From contig PLHF01000011.1 of assembly GCA_003138855.1 (NCBI GenBank), forward strand, positions 79,580-143,579: a stretch of DNA of 64,000 nucleotides. Direction: 5' to 3'. Numbering within the stretch: position 1 is the first letter of the stretch; every line of letters starts with the position of its first letter. The DNA is from Acidimicrobiaceae bacterium. GTDB taxonomy: Bacteria > Actinomycetota > Acidimicrobiia > Acidimicrobiales > RAAP-2. Position numbers and translations under genes: made by a program. Of this stretch, positions 34,910-42,996 are shown in pieces. Under the pieces are notes generated by a model, which saw only the letters and a program-made list of their open reading frames with translations, was not told where the DNA came from and searched no databases.

Positions 34910-35154
34910 CCCCAGCGGGCCATCGGCGGCCCGATGCCGGCCTCTTGTGCGCAGGCGCCGCACAGGTCCATGCGTCGGGCACCGGGCCGGTCCGACGCCG
35001 CCACTCGCCGCCACCCGTAGCGTCTGGCCTCCTCGAGGCAGGCGGACTCCGACCAGCGCGGCGCCGTGCGTGCCCCGCACTTGCCGCAGGTGCGGAAGTA
35101 GACATCTTCGTCGCGCAGGTCGTCGAGGGCGAGTTCGTCGGGGTCGTAGTCCAT
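34906..35154 (-). CDS. Small CxxC-CxxC zinc-ribbon protein
   Basis: The 82-residue protein has CGKC around residue 25 and CGAC near the C terminus, spaced as in a zinc ribbon. An acidic N terminus (DYDPDELALDDLRDEDVYF) precedes it. The ATG at 35154 is preferred over a frame opening at 35202. It is coupled to the downstream methyltransferase. Confidence 0.6.
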   Translation of the reverse strand: MDYDPDELALDDLRDEDVYFRTCGKCGARTAPRWSESACLEEARRYGWRRVAASDRPGARRMDLCGACAQEAGIGPPMARWG

Positions 35155-35308
35155 GGTGGCCGCTCCGGCCCGAGGATACCGGCGACGGCGACCACCCGGC
35201 ACGCTGGGGGGCCGGGCCGGTCGGCCTCCTCCCTATGATCGGGAGGCAGGGTCGGGGAGGCCGTCTCCATCCGCCGTCACGGCGGTCACGATCGAAGGGA
35301 GTGGGTCG

Positions 35309-35722
35309 ATGTCGGAGATGATCGACTTCAACACGCAGATCATCGAGGAGTTCCGGGCCAACGGAGGGAAGATCGGCGGGCAGTTCGAGGGAGCCCCCAT
35401 GCTCCTCCTGACCACGGTGGGAGCCAAGTCGGAGCTGACCCGGGTCAACCCCATGATGTACCTGGCCGAGGGGGAACGCCTGTTCGTCTTCGCCTCGAAG
35501 GCAGGGGCGCCGACCAACCCCGACTGGTTCCACAACGCCGTAGCCAATCCGGTCGTGGCCGTCGAAGTCGGTTCCGACAGGTTCGATGCCGTGGCCACCG
35601 TGCTCGAGGGAGGCGAACGGGACCGCGTCTACGCAGAACAGGCCAAACGGTTCCCGGGGTTCGGCGAGTATCAGCAGGCGACCGATCGGGTCATCCCGGT
35701 GGTGGCGCTCGACCGGCGGTAG
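35309..35722 (+). CDS. F420-type deazaflavin-dependent oxidoreductase (FDOR-B / Ddn family)
   Basis: The 137-residue split-beta-barrel protein has the Ddn-family pattern: IIEEFRANGGKIGGQFEGAPMLLLTTVGAKS, PDWFHNAVANPVVAVEVG, and a C-terminal VIPVVALDR. Such proteins use reduced F420 on nitro, quinone or enone compounds. fbiC in the window shows that the organism makes the F420 precursor. It is divergent from the zinc-ribbon/methyltransferase pair. Confidence 0.88.
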   Translation: MSEMIDFNTQIIEEFRANGGKIGGQFEGAPMLLLTTVGAKSELTRVNPMMYLAEGERLFVFASKAGAPTNPDWFHNAVANPVVAVEVGSDRFDAVATVLEGGERDRVYAEQAKRFPGFGEYQQATDRVIPVVALDRR

Positions 35723-35777
35723 GAGCCGGCGGCGCGACGAGCCGGCAGGCATCCGACCGGGCCGCCGCTCACAAGGG

Positions 35778-35783
35778 TAATAT
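35778..35783 (+). promoter_or_regulatory. Predicted -10 element (leaderless) of the 35791 gene
   Basis: TAATAT ends 7 nt before the GTG at 35791, the most AT-rich hexamer in its neighbourhood. Confidence 0.5.
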
Positions 35784-35790
35784 CGTCACC

Positions 35791-36138
35791 GTGACGAAAT
35801 CATCCGACACCCCAAGGTGCGGCTGGTGCCACCGTCCGGTGGGGCAGTCGGAGGGTGCCGGTCGGCCTCGGAGGTTCTGCAGCCGTTCCCATCGCCAACG
35901 GGCGTACGAGGCCCGCCGCAGGGCCGACTCACTCAAGATCCCGGCGGGGCAGGTGGTCGTCGTCGAGGAGGACCTCCGGCGCATGCACGATCGCCTGTAC
36001 CGGCTGGAAGCGGCCGTCGAGGACGTCACCGCCGACCTCGGGAGGTCGGCGGGGCCCAAGGACTATCGGGAGGCGTTCGAACATCTCTACGAGTCGGCGA
36101 GGGATCTGGTCGGGACGGTGGTGGAGCCGGCCCGGTGA
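35791..36138 (+). CDS. Small zinc-ribbon plus coiled-coil protein
   Basis: The 115-residue protein has CGWC and FCSRSHRQRAYEARR (Cys/His zinc-binding pattern), followed by a helix likely to form a coiled coil (VVVVEEDLRRMHDRLYRLEAAVEDV). The FCS-x-x-HRQRAYEARR pattern recurs in short actinobacterial proteins; the function is unknown. A related but decayed ribbon occurs at 38604. Confidence 0.6.
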   Translation: MTKSSDTPRCGWCHRPVGQSEGAGRPRRFCSRSHRQRAYEARRRADSLKIPAGQVVVVEEDLRRMHDRLYRLEAAVEDVTADLGRSAGPKDYREAFEHLYESARDLVGTVVEPAR

Positions 36139-36184
36139 GGCCGGTGCCGGTGTGCGTCGTCCGTCCCCGCCGCCCAGGGGATGC

Positions 36185-37299
36185 CTACCGGAGCCGGTAC
36201 GTGATGGGGAGGTGCTTGACCCCGCTCACGAAGTGCGAGGGACCGCCTCATCCCTGTTGGCCGACGGGTAGCAGGTCAGCACGACATCGCCCTCGGGTAT
36301 CTGGATGCCGCTCTTCAACTCCACGTCCTCTTGGGCCCAGCGGAAGAAGCTCCGGACCGGACTTGTCCATCGGATGATCTCCTCGGCGGCGTTGAATCGG
36401 AGAGACGGGTCCTCCTGGAGGTCCTGCAGCTGCTCGGGGTTCCGCAGGAGGACCTCTAGGCCGCCGGAGATGGCGTAAGACGTGGTGTCGTGGCCGGCGG
36501 TGGCCACGATGATGTAGTACCAGAGGCGCTCGGCCGAGCCCAGTGGCGCTCCGTCGATCTCACCGTTGGCGATCACGGTGGCCAGGTCACCGGTGGGGTG
36601 GGCACGGCGGTCAGCGGTGAGGTCGTCGAAGTAGGCACTGAACTTCTCGATGGTGTCCGCCACCAGGGCACCGGGGTCGGAGAACTCCCCCAGGAACTCG
36701 GGATCGCCGGCGCCGAAGAGCCCCTGGGTGAGCTCCAGCATCAGCTGTTCGTCGCTCTGGGGGATGCCGAAGATGCTCATGATCACCCGGGTGGTGAAAG
36801 GGATGGCTATATCGGAGGCGAAATCACACCGACCACCGAGCTCGACGAGCCGGTTGGCGTACTCCTCGGCGATCACGTCGACCACCGGTTGGAGTCCCTT
36901 GACGGCGGCCGGCTTGAACCAGTCGCTGGTGACCTGCCGGTACTTGAAGTGTGCCTCGCCGTGGAGGTGGACCAGGGTGGCGGGCATCTCGAGGCCGAGC
37001 GCGGCCAGGATGTCGTACTGCGCATCGGGCGCCGGTGCGGACCGTTCGGTGTTCAAGAGCACGTCGCTCCGGCGCGACACCTCCGTGACGTCGGCGTGCC
37101 GGAGAATCGCCCAGAAAGGCGTCCATCCCTCGGCCTCGACCCGCACGACCGGGGAGTCCTGTCGGAGCTCGGCAACGGCGGCGTGCCAATCGTCCATGTC
37201 GGCGAAGGCGGAGGGCTCGATGAAGATCAGGCCTCGAGGGTCCGCCGTCACGGTCGAGATCTGGGTGCTGGTCAAGGGATCCTCCTGCGTCGATGCCAT
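36185..37299 (-). pseudogene. Cytochrome P450 pseudogene, haem-Cys loop deleted
   Basis: The N-terminal 350 or so residues are intact: I-helix ATAGHDTTS, the ExxR segment EEIIRWTSP, and YPSANRDEA, which normally precedes the haem-binding loop. The open frame then ends at 36226 with VPRTS. Read in another frame, the same DNA gives HFVSGVKHLPITYRLR and a stop at 36185, a typical P450 C terminus. So about 60-70 codons including the FGxGxHxCxG loop and its Cys ligand are gone, with a frameshift at the junction. The protein could not bind haem normally. An ATG at 37299 (MASTQEDP) is the likely old start. Confidence 0.85.
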
Positions 37300-37733
37300 C
37301 GGTCGGTTCGACTCCAAGGCTAGGCGTCCGTCGGTCCGGGGACCTCGACCTGGCAACGATTTCGCTCCTCGTGGCGGCCGGACGTCCGCTCGCCGCCGTT
37401 CATTCCGTCCGGTAGCTCGCGATGCTGTCGATGCGGCCCGGCCCGGGGCGTGGCGGGCCGGGGATCGTGGGTCGCCGGCACGTCTTGACCACTCTCACTG
37501 CCTGGGCTTAACCGCCGATAATGTATATTATGTCAAGTACAGCAGAACGGTGTCTCAGGCCGAGATACGGGAGCCACACCCTCCGGCACGTCCAGGGGCG
37601 AACTAGGCACAGACTTCTACTTCAGCAGGTCTGGATGGGTGCCGATGGCAACAACATGACTTCCATGGGAACCGGACACTCCGAAATGAGCGTCAGACTT
37701 GCGTCCAACGAGGCATCGAAGGCTCAGGACCCG
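37300..37733. other. Gap between P450 pseudogene and pilin
   Basis: No convincing gene is seen. It contains an AT-rich patch (ataat-gtat-attat, 37519-37532) followed by gtcaagtacag; a close copy, attacgtcaagtacag, recurs near 38730. The frame of the pilin is open through part of this stretch. Confidence 0.4.
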
Positions 37734-38408
37734 ATGACGACCTGGCAACGACTGCAGCCCGTCCTGTCGAGCACGCATCGGCTCGACGCCTTGCGTGCCG
37801 TCTCCGCCCACACCGTCACTGATGCCGGTTTCACCCTCATCGAGCTCATGGTGGTCCTGTTGATTCTGGCCATCTTGCTGGCAATCGCCATTCCCACGTT
37901 CCTGGGTGTGACGAAGTCGGCAAATGACCGGGCGGCGCAGTCCAACCTCAACACCGCCATGTTGAACGCCAAGGCTGCGTACCAGTCGAACAGCCAGACC
38001 TACGCCGGTGTCACCACGGTGACGTTGACCAGCGCAGAGCCGAGCCTGAGCTTCGTTGCAACTAACTCGACCGGTCAGGGCGTGATCTCGGTCAACGCCA
38101 CGGACGGCCATGCCATCGTGTTGGCTGCGTTTTCGAAGTCCAACAACTGCTGGTATCAGATCGACAATCCGTCGGGTACCTTCGTGACTGCTGCCGCACC
38201 GTTCCTCGGGACCGTCAGCGGAGGTGCCACCTCAATGGCGCTCCCCGTCACGACCGTCACGGCCGGTAACCTGGTGTTCCCCACGGTGGCTGGCACGGTC
38301 TACGTCGAGGTGAAGGGTGACTCCGCCCCCGGCGACTGCAGCGCAGCGGTTCCCCAGTACCACGGCACTTCCTACCAGTGGAAGACGACTGGATTCCCGT
38401 CCATCTGA
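37734..38408 (+). CDS. Type IV pilin / pseudopilin (orphan)
   Basis: The prepilin site is clear: DAG then FTLIELMVVLLILAILLAIA, with Glu at mature position 5 and the long hydrophobic N-terminal helix. The mature part (about 190 residues) contains a likely disulfide pair (NNCWYQ and GDCSAAV). I place the start at MTTWQRL (37734), a leader of about 30 residues like those of related pilins; several upstream ATGs are possible. No assembly ATPase, prepilin peptidase or platform gene is in the window. Confidence 0.8.
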   Translation: MTTWQRLQPVLSSTHRLDALRAVSAHTVTDAGFTLIELMVVLLILAILLAIAIPTFLGVTKSANDRAAQSNLNTAMLNAKAAYQSNSQTYAGVTTVTLTSAEPSLSFVATNSTGQGVISVNATDGHAIVLAAFSKSNNCWYQIDNPSGTFVTAAAPFLGTVSGGATSMALPVTTVTAGNLVFPTVAGTVYVEVKGDSAPGDCSAAVPQYHGTSYQWKTTGFPSI

Positions 38409-38517
38409 CGCTGGACGACGTGACTTCGGCTCAGACCCTATCCATGAGATGGGAGCCGCCATTCTGAAAGTGCCGTACTTTGGCGCCCTCCAGAGGCCGC
38501 TGAACCCATAACGTACG

Positions 38518-38545
38518 CGTAACGCCAACCGTAACCATCCGTAAC
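38518..38545. repeat. Three CGTAAC iterons
   Basis: CGTAAC occurs at 38518, 38530 and 38540, on roughly one face of the helix (12 and 10 bp apart), just upstream of a zinc-ribbon remnant. This looks like an operator or protein-binding array; there is no other evidence. Confidence 0.4.
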
Positions 38546-38969
38546 GCAGTGCCGTTTTGGGGCATGGCTAGAGACTCAGCGGCGGCGCAGACTGCCCCGC
38601 AAGTGCCCATCGTGCGATGAGCTGGTGGTGACGGACACGCGGGCGATCTACTGCTCCCCCGCCTGCAAGCAGGCGGCGTGCCGTCTCAGAGGAAGACAGT
38701 TATCGGACGCCAGCGTTGCGCATTACGTCAAGTACAGAATCACGCCGGGTAAGGCCGGGTCAGGTCAGGATCTGGCTGCTGTAGACGGACCTGCCGGCGA
38801 TCAACGCGGTGTCGAGGTCGGACCGGGTAGCCCGATGAATGGCCGGGTTCGTCTCGCCGAGGAATGTTCGAATGGCGATGGCAAGCAGGATGACCGGGAT
38901 CAACTGTACGACCATGATCTCGACGAGAGTGCAACCGGCATGGGCACCGAAACGGTTCCCCTCGGGTAG
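38535..38969 (+). pseudogene. Decayed zinc-ribbon gene
   Basis: The frame contains KCPSC (from 38604) and YCSPACKQAACRLR, a Cys4 ribbon like that of the 35791 gene. No ATG, GTG or TTG precedes the first CxxC in the open frame, and the 3' part is antisense to a pilin remnant. It is most likely a truncated or dead gene. Confidence 0.35.
38760..38945 (-). pseudogene. Inverted pilin remnant
   Basis: On the minus strand GCTLVEIMVVQLIPVILLAI is followed by AIRTFLGETN and RSDLDTALIAG, then a stop at 38760. It aligns with the N-terminal helix of the pilin at 37734 (FTLIELMVVLLILAILLAIA, then IPTFLGVTK). A charged/proline-disrupted helix (P replacing L) and the early stop show it is non-functional. 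It lies in opposite orientation about 0.4 kb from the intact copy. Confidence 0.7.
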
Positions 38970-39305
38970 CCCGCTCCCGAACAGCCTGAACGGTTGGTGT
39001 CGAAATTCTACGGCGGCAGGAGCCGTGACACCAAGGGATATGGCACGAGCGTCGGCGCCTGCATCATGCCGAGCCGGAACGGCGCGGGCACCGAGCGCGT
39101 CGTGCCGAAACGATGTGCGCGCTCCCCCGCCCGGAGGGCTTACGGGTCGCTGCGGACCCGTCGCTGTCGCTGTGGAGACGTGACCTTCGGCCCTGGTGTG
39201 CTAAGGAAGACACCATCACCATTGCAACAAGGAGTTAGCAGGCATCCGGCGGACCTTCAATTCCGGGGGTTCGTTCGCCTGTCTAGGAAGGAAGAAAGGA
39301 TTGTG

Positions 39306-39740
39306 ATGGCGCCCAGCAATGCCAAGTCAACCAATGAGGATGTGTTCGAGTTCGTTCGCAAGAGCGAAGAGGCCGTTCTGGAAGTCGGACGAAGGTGGGC
39401 CGAGACGTTGAGTGACTTCGTTCCGGCGGAGGTACCCTTGGCCCGTGAGATGACCAAGCAGGTGCTCGAGTTCCTCGAGGACCTCCTGAAGATCCAGCGC
39501 GACTTCGCCGAGCAGGTGTTCGACGAGACCACGAAGGCAGCCCGGAAGACGACCAAGGCAGCCAAGAAGACCACCAAGGCGGCGACGAAGACCACCAAGG
39601 CGGCGACGAAGACGGCCAAGGACGCTGCCAAGAAGGTACGGGCCCCGAGGGCCACGAAGCGTGCGCCCGCAAAGCGTGCGCCCGCAAAGCGTGCACCCGC
39701 CAAGCGTCCGGCGGCTAAGAAGGCGGCAGCGAGCCGGTAG
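39306..39740 (+). CDS. Histone-H1-like protein with helical N terminus and Lys/Ala/Pro repeat tail
   Basis: The 144-residue protein has an N-terminal helical region (EDVFEFVRKSEEAVLEVGRRWAE to FAEQVFDE) resembling phasin-like helices, then KTTKAA-type repeats and a tail with RAPAKRAPAKRAPAKR. The tail resembles eukaryotic H1 and actinobacterial HupB tails, so DNA or granule binding is plausible. AGGAAGGAAGAAAGGA lies before the start; a GTG three bases upstream is an alternative. Confidence 0.65.
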   Translation: MAPSNAKSTNEDVFEFVRKSEEAVLEVGRRWAETLSDFVPAEVPLAREMTKQVLEFLEDLLKIQRDFAEQVFDETTKAARKTTKAAKKTTKAATKTTKAATKTAKDAAKKVRAPRATKRAPAKRAPAKRAPAKRPAAKKAAASR

Positions 39741-40100
39741 TGCCCTGGTGAGGCCGAGCCGGTCAGCGCTCGGACGTGCGACGCCGGCATGCGGGCGTCA
39801 GCAGTCCCAGCGCTTGGCCGGCACGGCCCCCAAGAGGCGATCGCCACCGGTCGTCGGTCCCGGTCGCCGAGTCGAGACAGGCTTCGGGCACCAGCAGGTT
39901 CTGGGGGTGCGGTCGTGTCCCTGAGCCGTCGTCACGGCCGTGGCACACCGGCTGGTTCCGTCCCCCTCTGAACCCCTGCAGGTGCGCCGGCGCTCGTCCG
40001 GGCCTCACGCCGGCCGGAGAGCGCCTTGCGGTTTAGTATCGCGGGCAACCGCCCGTTCCGACCTCGGGGGCGGCGCTACATCGTCCTCAAGGAGGAAACC
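39741..40100. other. Gap before the class II aldolase
   Basis: No gene is seen in these 360 bases. A TAGTAT hexamer near 40034 could be the promoter of the aldolase gene, giving a leader of about 60 bases that ends in AAGGAGG. Confidence 0.4.
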
Positions 40101-40865
40101 GTGCCCGACGTCGTGAGACTGCCACCGCAGATGAAGTTCGACTCGCCCGAGGAGGAGCGGCTCCATCGCAAGCAGCGGCTGGCCGCGGCGTTCCGGCTCT
40201 TCTCGCGGTTCGGGTTCGACGAGGGCGTAGCTGGGCACATCACGGCCAGGGACCCGGAACGGCTGGACCATTTCTGGGTGAACCCCTTCGGGATGTACTT
40301 CGGCCACATCGCAGTGTCGGACCTGATCCTCGTGAACCACCGAGGGGAGGTGGTCGAGGGCGACAAGCCCGTGAACATCGCCGCCTTCGCCATCCACTCG
40401 CAGGTACACGCGGCGCGCCCGGACGTGGTGGCCGCGGCGCACGCCCACTCCGTCCACGGCAAGTCGTGGTCGGCGCTGGGACGCCTGTTGGATCCCATCA
40501 CCCAGGATGTGTGCGCGTTCTACGAGGACCACAGCGTCTTCGACGACTACACCGGCGTGGTGGTCGACGTCGAAGATGGAAAGCGCATCGCCCATGCACT
40601 CGGTGGAAACAAGGCGGCCATCCTCCGGAACCATGGGCTGATGACCGTGGGACAGTCGGTCGACGAGGCGGCGTGGTGGTTCATCACCATGGAGCGTTCG
40701 TGTCAGGCCCAACTGCTCGCCTCGGCTGCGGGCACGCCAGTGTTGATCGACCCCGACATGGCCCGGCTCACCCACGGCCAGGTCGGATCCCAACTGGCCG
40801 GCTGGTTCAGCTTTCAGCCGCTCTTCGAACGGATCGTCAGGGAGCAGCCCGACCTGCTGGAGTGA
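40101..40865 (+). CDS. Class II aldolase/adducin-family protein
   Basis: The 254-residue protein has the zinc-site pattern AAAHAHSVHG and the later HGLMTVG segment of class II aldolases. Family members act as aldolases, epimerases or decarboxylases on small sugar phosphates or related acids; the substrate is not evident. The GTG start follows AAGGAGG with good spacing, so the frame opening at 40026 is rejected. Confidence 0.8.
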   Translation: MPDVVRLPPQMKFDSPEEERLHRKQRLAAAFRLFSRFGFDEGVAGHITARDPERLDHFWVNPFGMYFGHIAVSDLILVNHRGEVVEGDKPVNIAAFAIHSQVHAARPDVVAAAHAHSVHGKSWSALGRLLDPITQDVCAFYEDHSVFDDYTGVVVDVEDGKRIAHALGGNKAAILRNHGLMTVGQSVDEAAWWFITMERSCQAQLLASAAGTPVLIDPDMARLTHGQVGSQLAGWFSFQPLFERIVREQPDLLE

Positions 40866-40941
40866 GGGGGGCCACGGCCCGGGACGGCCACCCGGCCGCT
40901 GCACGGGCCCTCCTAAGGGCCCTGCGGAGGCCCGCAGGTTG

Positions 40942-41436
40942 TCACGTGGAGCGCGACGGTGAAGGCGGGCGCTCGGGGGTGAGGATGACCACCGGGATCT
41001 CTCTGCTGGTGTGCCGCTGATAGACGTCGTAGCGACCGGTGACCCCGGGGTGGAAGAGGCGCGCCATGCCCCGATTGGTCCGATTGACCAATGGCCAGAG
41101 TTGCGCTCGTTCCTCCGGGTCGGCAACTCGCGCTGACGCCCTGAACGCCCGGCGGCCCACCCGGAGAGTGACCTCCGGGTGGGCCTGGAGGTTGAGCAGC
41201 CAGGCCGGAGGGCGGTCGCTTCCCCCATTGGAGGCCACGACGATGAAGTCCCCCCGGTCGCGGCAGTAGGTCAGGCCGTTGGTGCGGGGTTCCCCGGATT
41301 TCCGTCCGACGGTGGTGATCAACAGTGCGGGCACCCGGTTGCTGTGTTTGCCGACCCGCCCATCGGACTGTTCGTAGATGTACTTGTGGAACCGGAGGTA
41401 TGGCCCCACGAAGCGGGTGGTGAAGATCCCGTCCAT
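40942..41436 (-). CDS. F420-type deazaflavin-dependent nitroreductase (Ddn family)
   Basis: The 164-residue protein shows the Ddn pattern: VPALLITTVGRKSGEPRTNGLTY, GGSDRPPAWLLNLQAHPEVTL, and a C-terminal EIPVVILTPE. It should use reduced F420. It lies 12 bases downstream of gcvPB on the same strand and could be co-transcribed with it, though no functional link to glycine cleavage is known. Confidence 0.88.
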   Translation of the reverse strand: MDGIFTTRFVGPYLRFHKYIYEQSDGRVGKHSNRVPALLITTVGRKSGEPRTNGLTYCRDRGDFIVVASNGGSDRPPAWLLNLQAHPEVTLRVGRRAFRASARVADPEERAQLWPLVNRTNRGMARLFHPGVTGRYDVYQRHTSREIPVVILTPERPPSPSRST

Positions 41437-41448
41437 GACCGGCCTGGG

Positions 41449-42996
41449 TCAGTTCCGGGCGTCGAAGGTGGGGATCAGGGTGCGGGCCGCCCTGGCTTCG
41501 TCCAGCCGTCGTACCGGGGTGAAGTGGGGGAACTGGGCTATCCACCCGGAGTCCTCCGTGTTCGCCTCGAGGGCGATGCGCTCGAGGGACTCTGCGAGCG
41601 CTTGGAGGGTCTGGGGACTCTCCGTTTCGGTCGGCTCGATCATGAGCGCCTCCTCGACGATCAGCGGGAAATAGACCGTCGGGGCGTGGAATCCCTCCTC
41701 CAACAGGCGTTTGGCGACGTCGAGGGCCCGCACCCCGTGTTCGTGCTTCATGGTCCGCGCCGACAGCACCACCTCGTGCATGCAGGGCCGATCGAAGGGC
41801 ACGTCGTAGGTGCCGGTCAGCCTCTGGCGGATCCAGTTCGCGTTGAGGACGGCGATCTCGGCGATGCGCTTCAGGCCGTCACCGCCATTGGCCAGGATGT
41901 AGGCGAGTGCACGGGCCAGCACCAACGAGTTGCCGTGCCAGGTGTGCACCCGCCCGATGGACCTGGGTGGCGTCACCCATTCGTAGGTCGGCGATGTGCC
42001 GCCCTTGTCCATCCGGGCTGGACGAGGGCCGGGCAGGTACGGGACGAGGCGCTCCGAGACGGCCACCGGCCCTGCGCCGGGCCCTCCTCCGCCATGGGGT
42101 GTGGCGAAGGTCTTGTGCAGGTTCATGTGGACGATGTCGAAACCCATGTCACCGGGGCGCACCACCCCGAGGATGGCGTTGAGGTTGGCGCCGTCGTAGT
42201 AAAGGAGCCCACCGACCCCGTGCACCGCGGCGGCGATGGAGGCGATGTCCTCTTCGAACAGACCCAGGGTGTTGGGATTGGTGAGCATGATGCCGGCAAC
42301 GTCTTCGTCGAGCACCGCGGCCAGTGCCGCCATGTTGACGCACCCACGCTCGTCACTCGGCACCGTCACCACCTCGAACCCTCCCAGTGTCACCGATGCC
42401 GGATTGGTGCCGTGGGCGGAGTCGGGGATGATGACCTTGTGGCGGACCTGTCCCTGGGCCTCGTGCCACGCCCGCATGAGGAGCAGGCCGGTCAGCTCGC
42501 CGGCAGCGCCGGCTGCCGGCTGCAGGGTGGCTGCGGCCATGCCGGTGATCTCACAGAGGGCCTCCTCCAGTTCTACGAACAGGCCGAGCCACCCCTGGGT
42601 CAGGGACGCCGGAGCGGCCGGGTGGACGCCGGCCAACCCCGGGAGCTCTGCCACCGCGTCGCACACCTTGGGGTTGTACTTCATCGTGCACGATCCGAGG
42701 GGGTAGGCCCCGAGGTCGACGGAGAACTGGCGGTGGGACAGCCGGGTGAAATGGGCGACCAGGTCGCGCTCGGAAACCTCCGCCAGGCGAACGGGCTTCT
42801 CCCGACGATGGCCGGCGGGCACCAGTTGGTCGATGGGCACCTCGGGGATGCCCGTGGTGCGCAACGACCACGAGTGACGGCCCGCGTGGGAAAGTTCGAA
42901 CAGGGTCGGCTCGGTGTCGCGGCCCAGGAGGGGCGCACTGCTGGCCTTGCCGCCCGGGGCCCCACCCGGAGGTACGGTCGTCGGCTCACTCATCAC
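41449..42996 (-). CDS. gcvPB: Glycine dehydrogenase (decarboxylating) subunit 2
   Basis: The 515-residue PLP subunit carries NLHKTFATPHGGGGPGAGP with the Schiff-base lysine. With GcvPA it forms the P-protein of the glycine cleavage system, which decarboxylates glycine and passes aminomethyl to lipoyl-GcvH. The split form contrasts with the single gcvP of many actinobacteria. It overlaps gcvPA by four bases. Confidence 0.95.
   Translation of the reverse strand: MMSEPTTVPPGGAPGGKASSAPLLGRDTEPTLFELSHAGRHSWSLRTTGIPEVPIDQLVPAGHRREKPVRLAEVSERDLVAHFTRLSHRQFSVDLGAYPLGSCTMKYNPKVCDAVAELPGLAGVHPAAPASLTQGWLGLFVELEEALCEITGMAAATLQPAAGAAGELTGLLLMRAWHEAQGQVRHKVIIPDSAHGTNPASVTLGGFEVVTVPSDERGCVNMAALAAVLDEDVAGIMLTNPNTLGLFEEDIASIAAAVHGVGGLLYYDGANLNAILGVVRPGDMGFDIVHMNLHKTFATPHGGGGPGAGPVAVSERLVPYLPGPRPARMDKGGTSPTYEWVTPPRSIGRVHTWHGNSLVLARALAYILANGGDGLKRIAEIAVLNANWIRQRLTGTYDVPFDRPCMHEVVLSARTMKHEHGVRALDVAKRLLEEGFHAPTVYFPLIVEEALMIEPTETESPQTLQALAESLERIALEANTEDSGWIAQFPHFTPVRRLDEARAARTLIPTFDARN

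Noticed and set aside
37519-37545. Coding relation between VYYVKYSRT (here) and AHYVKYRIT (38718)
   Set aside because: The peptides look alike because the DNA is nearly identical over 16 bp; no zinc-ribbon or other coding context precedes the first copy, so the similarity is recorded only at DNA level.
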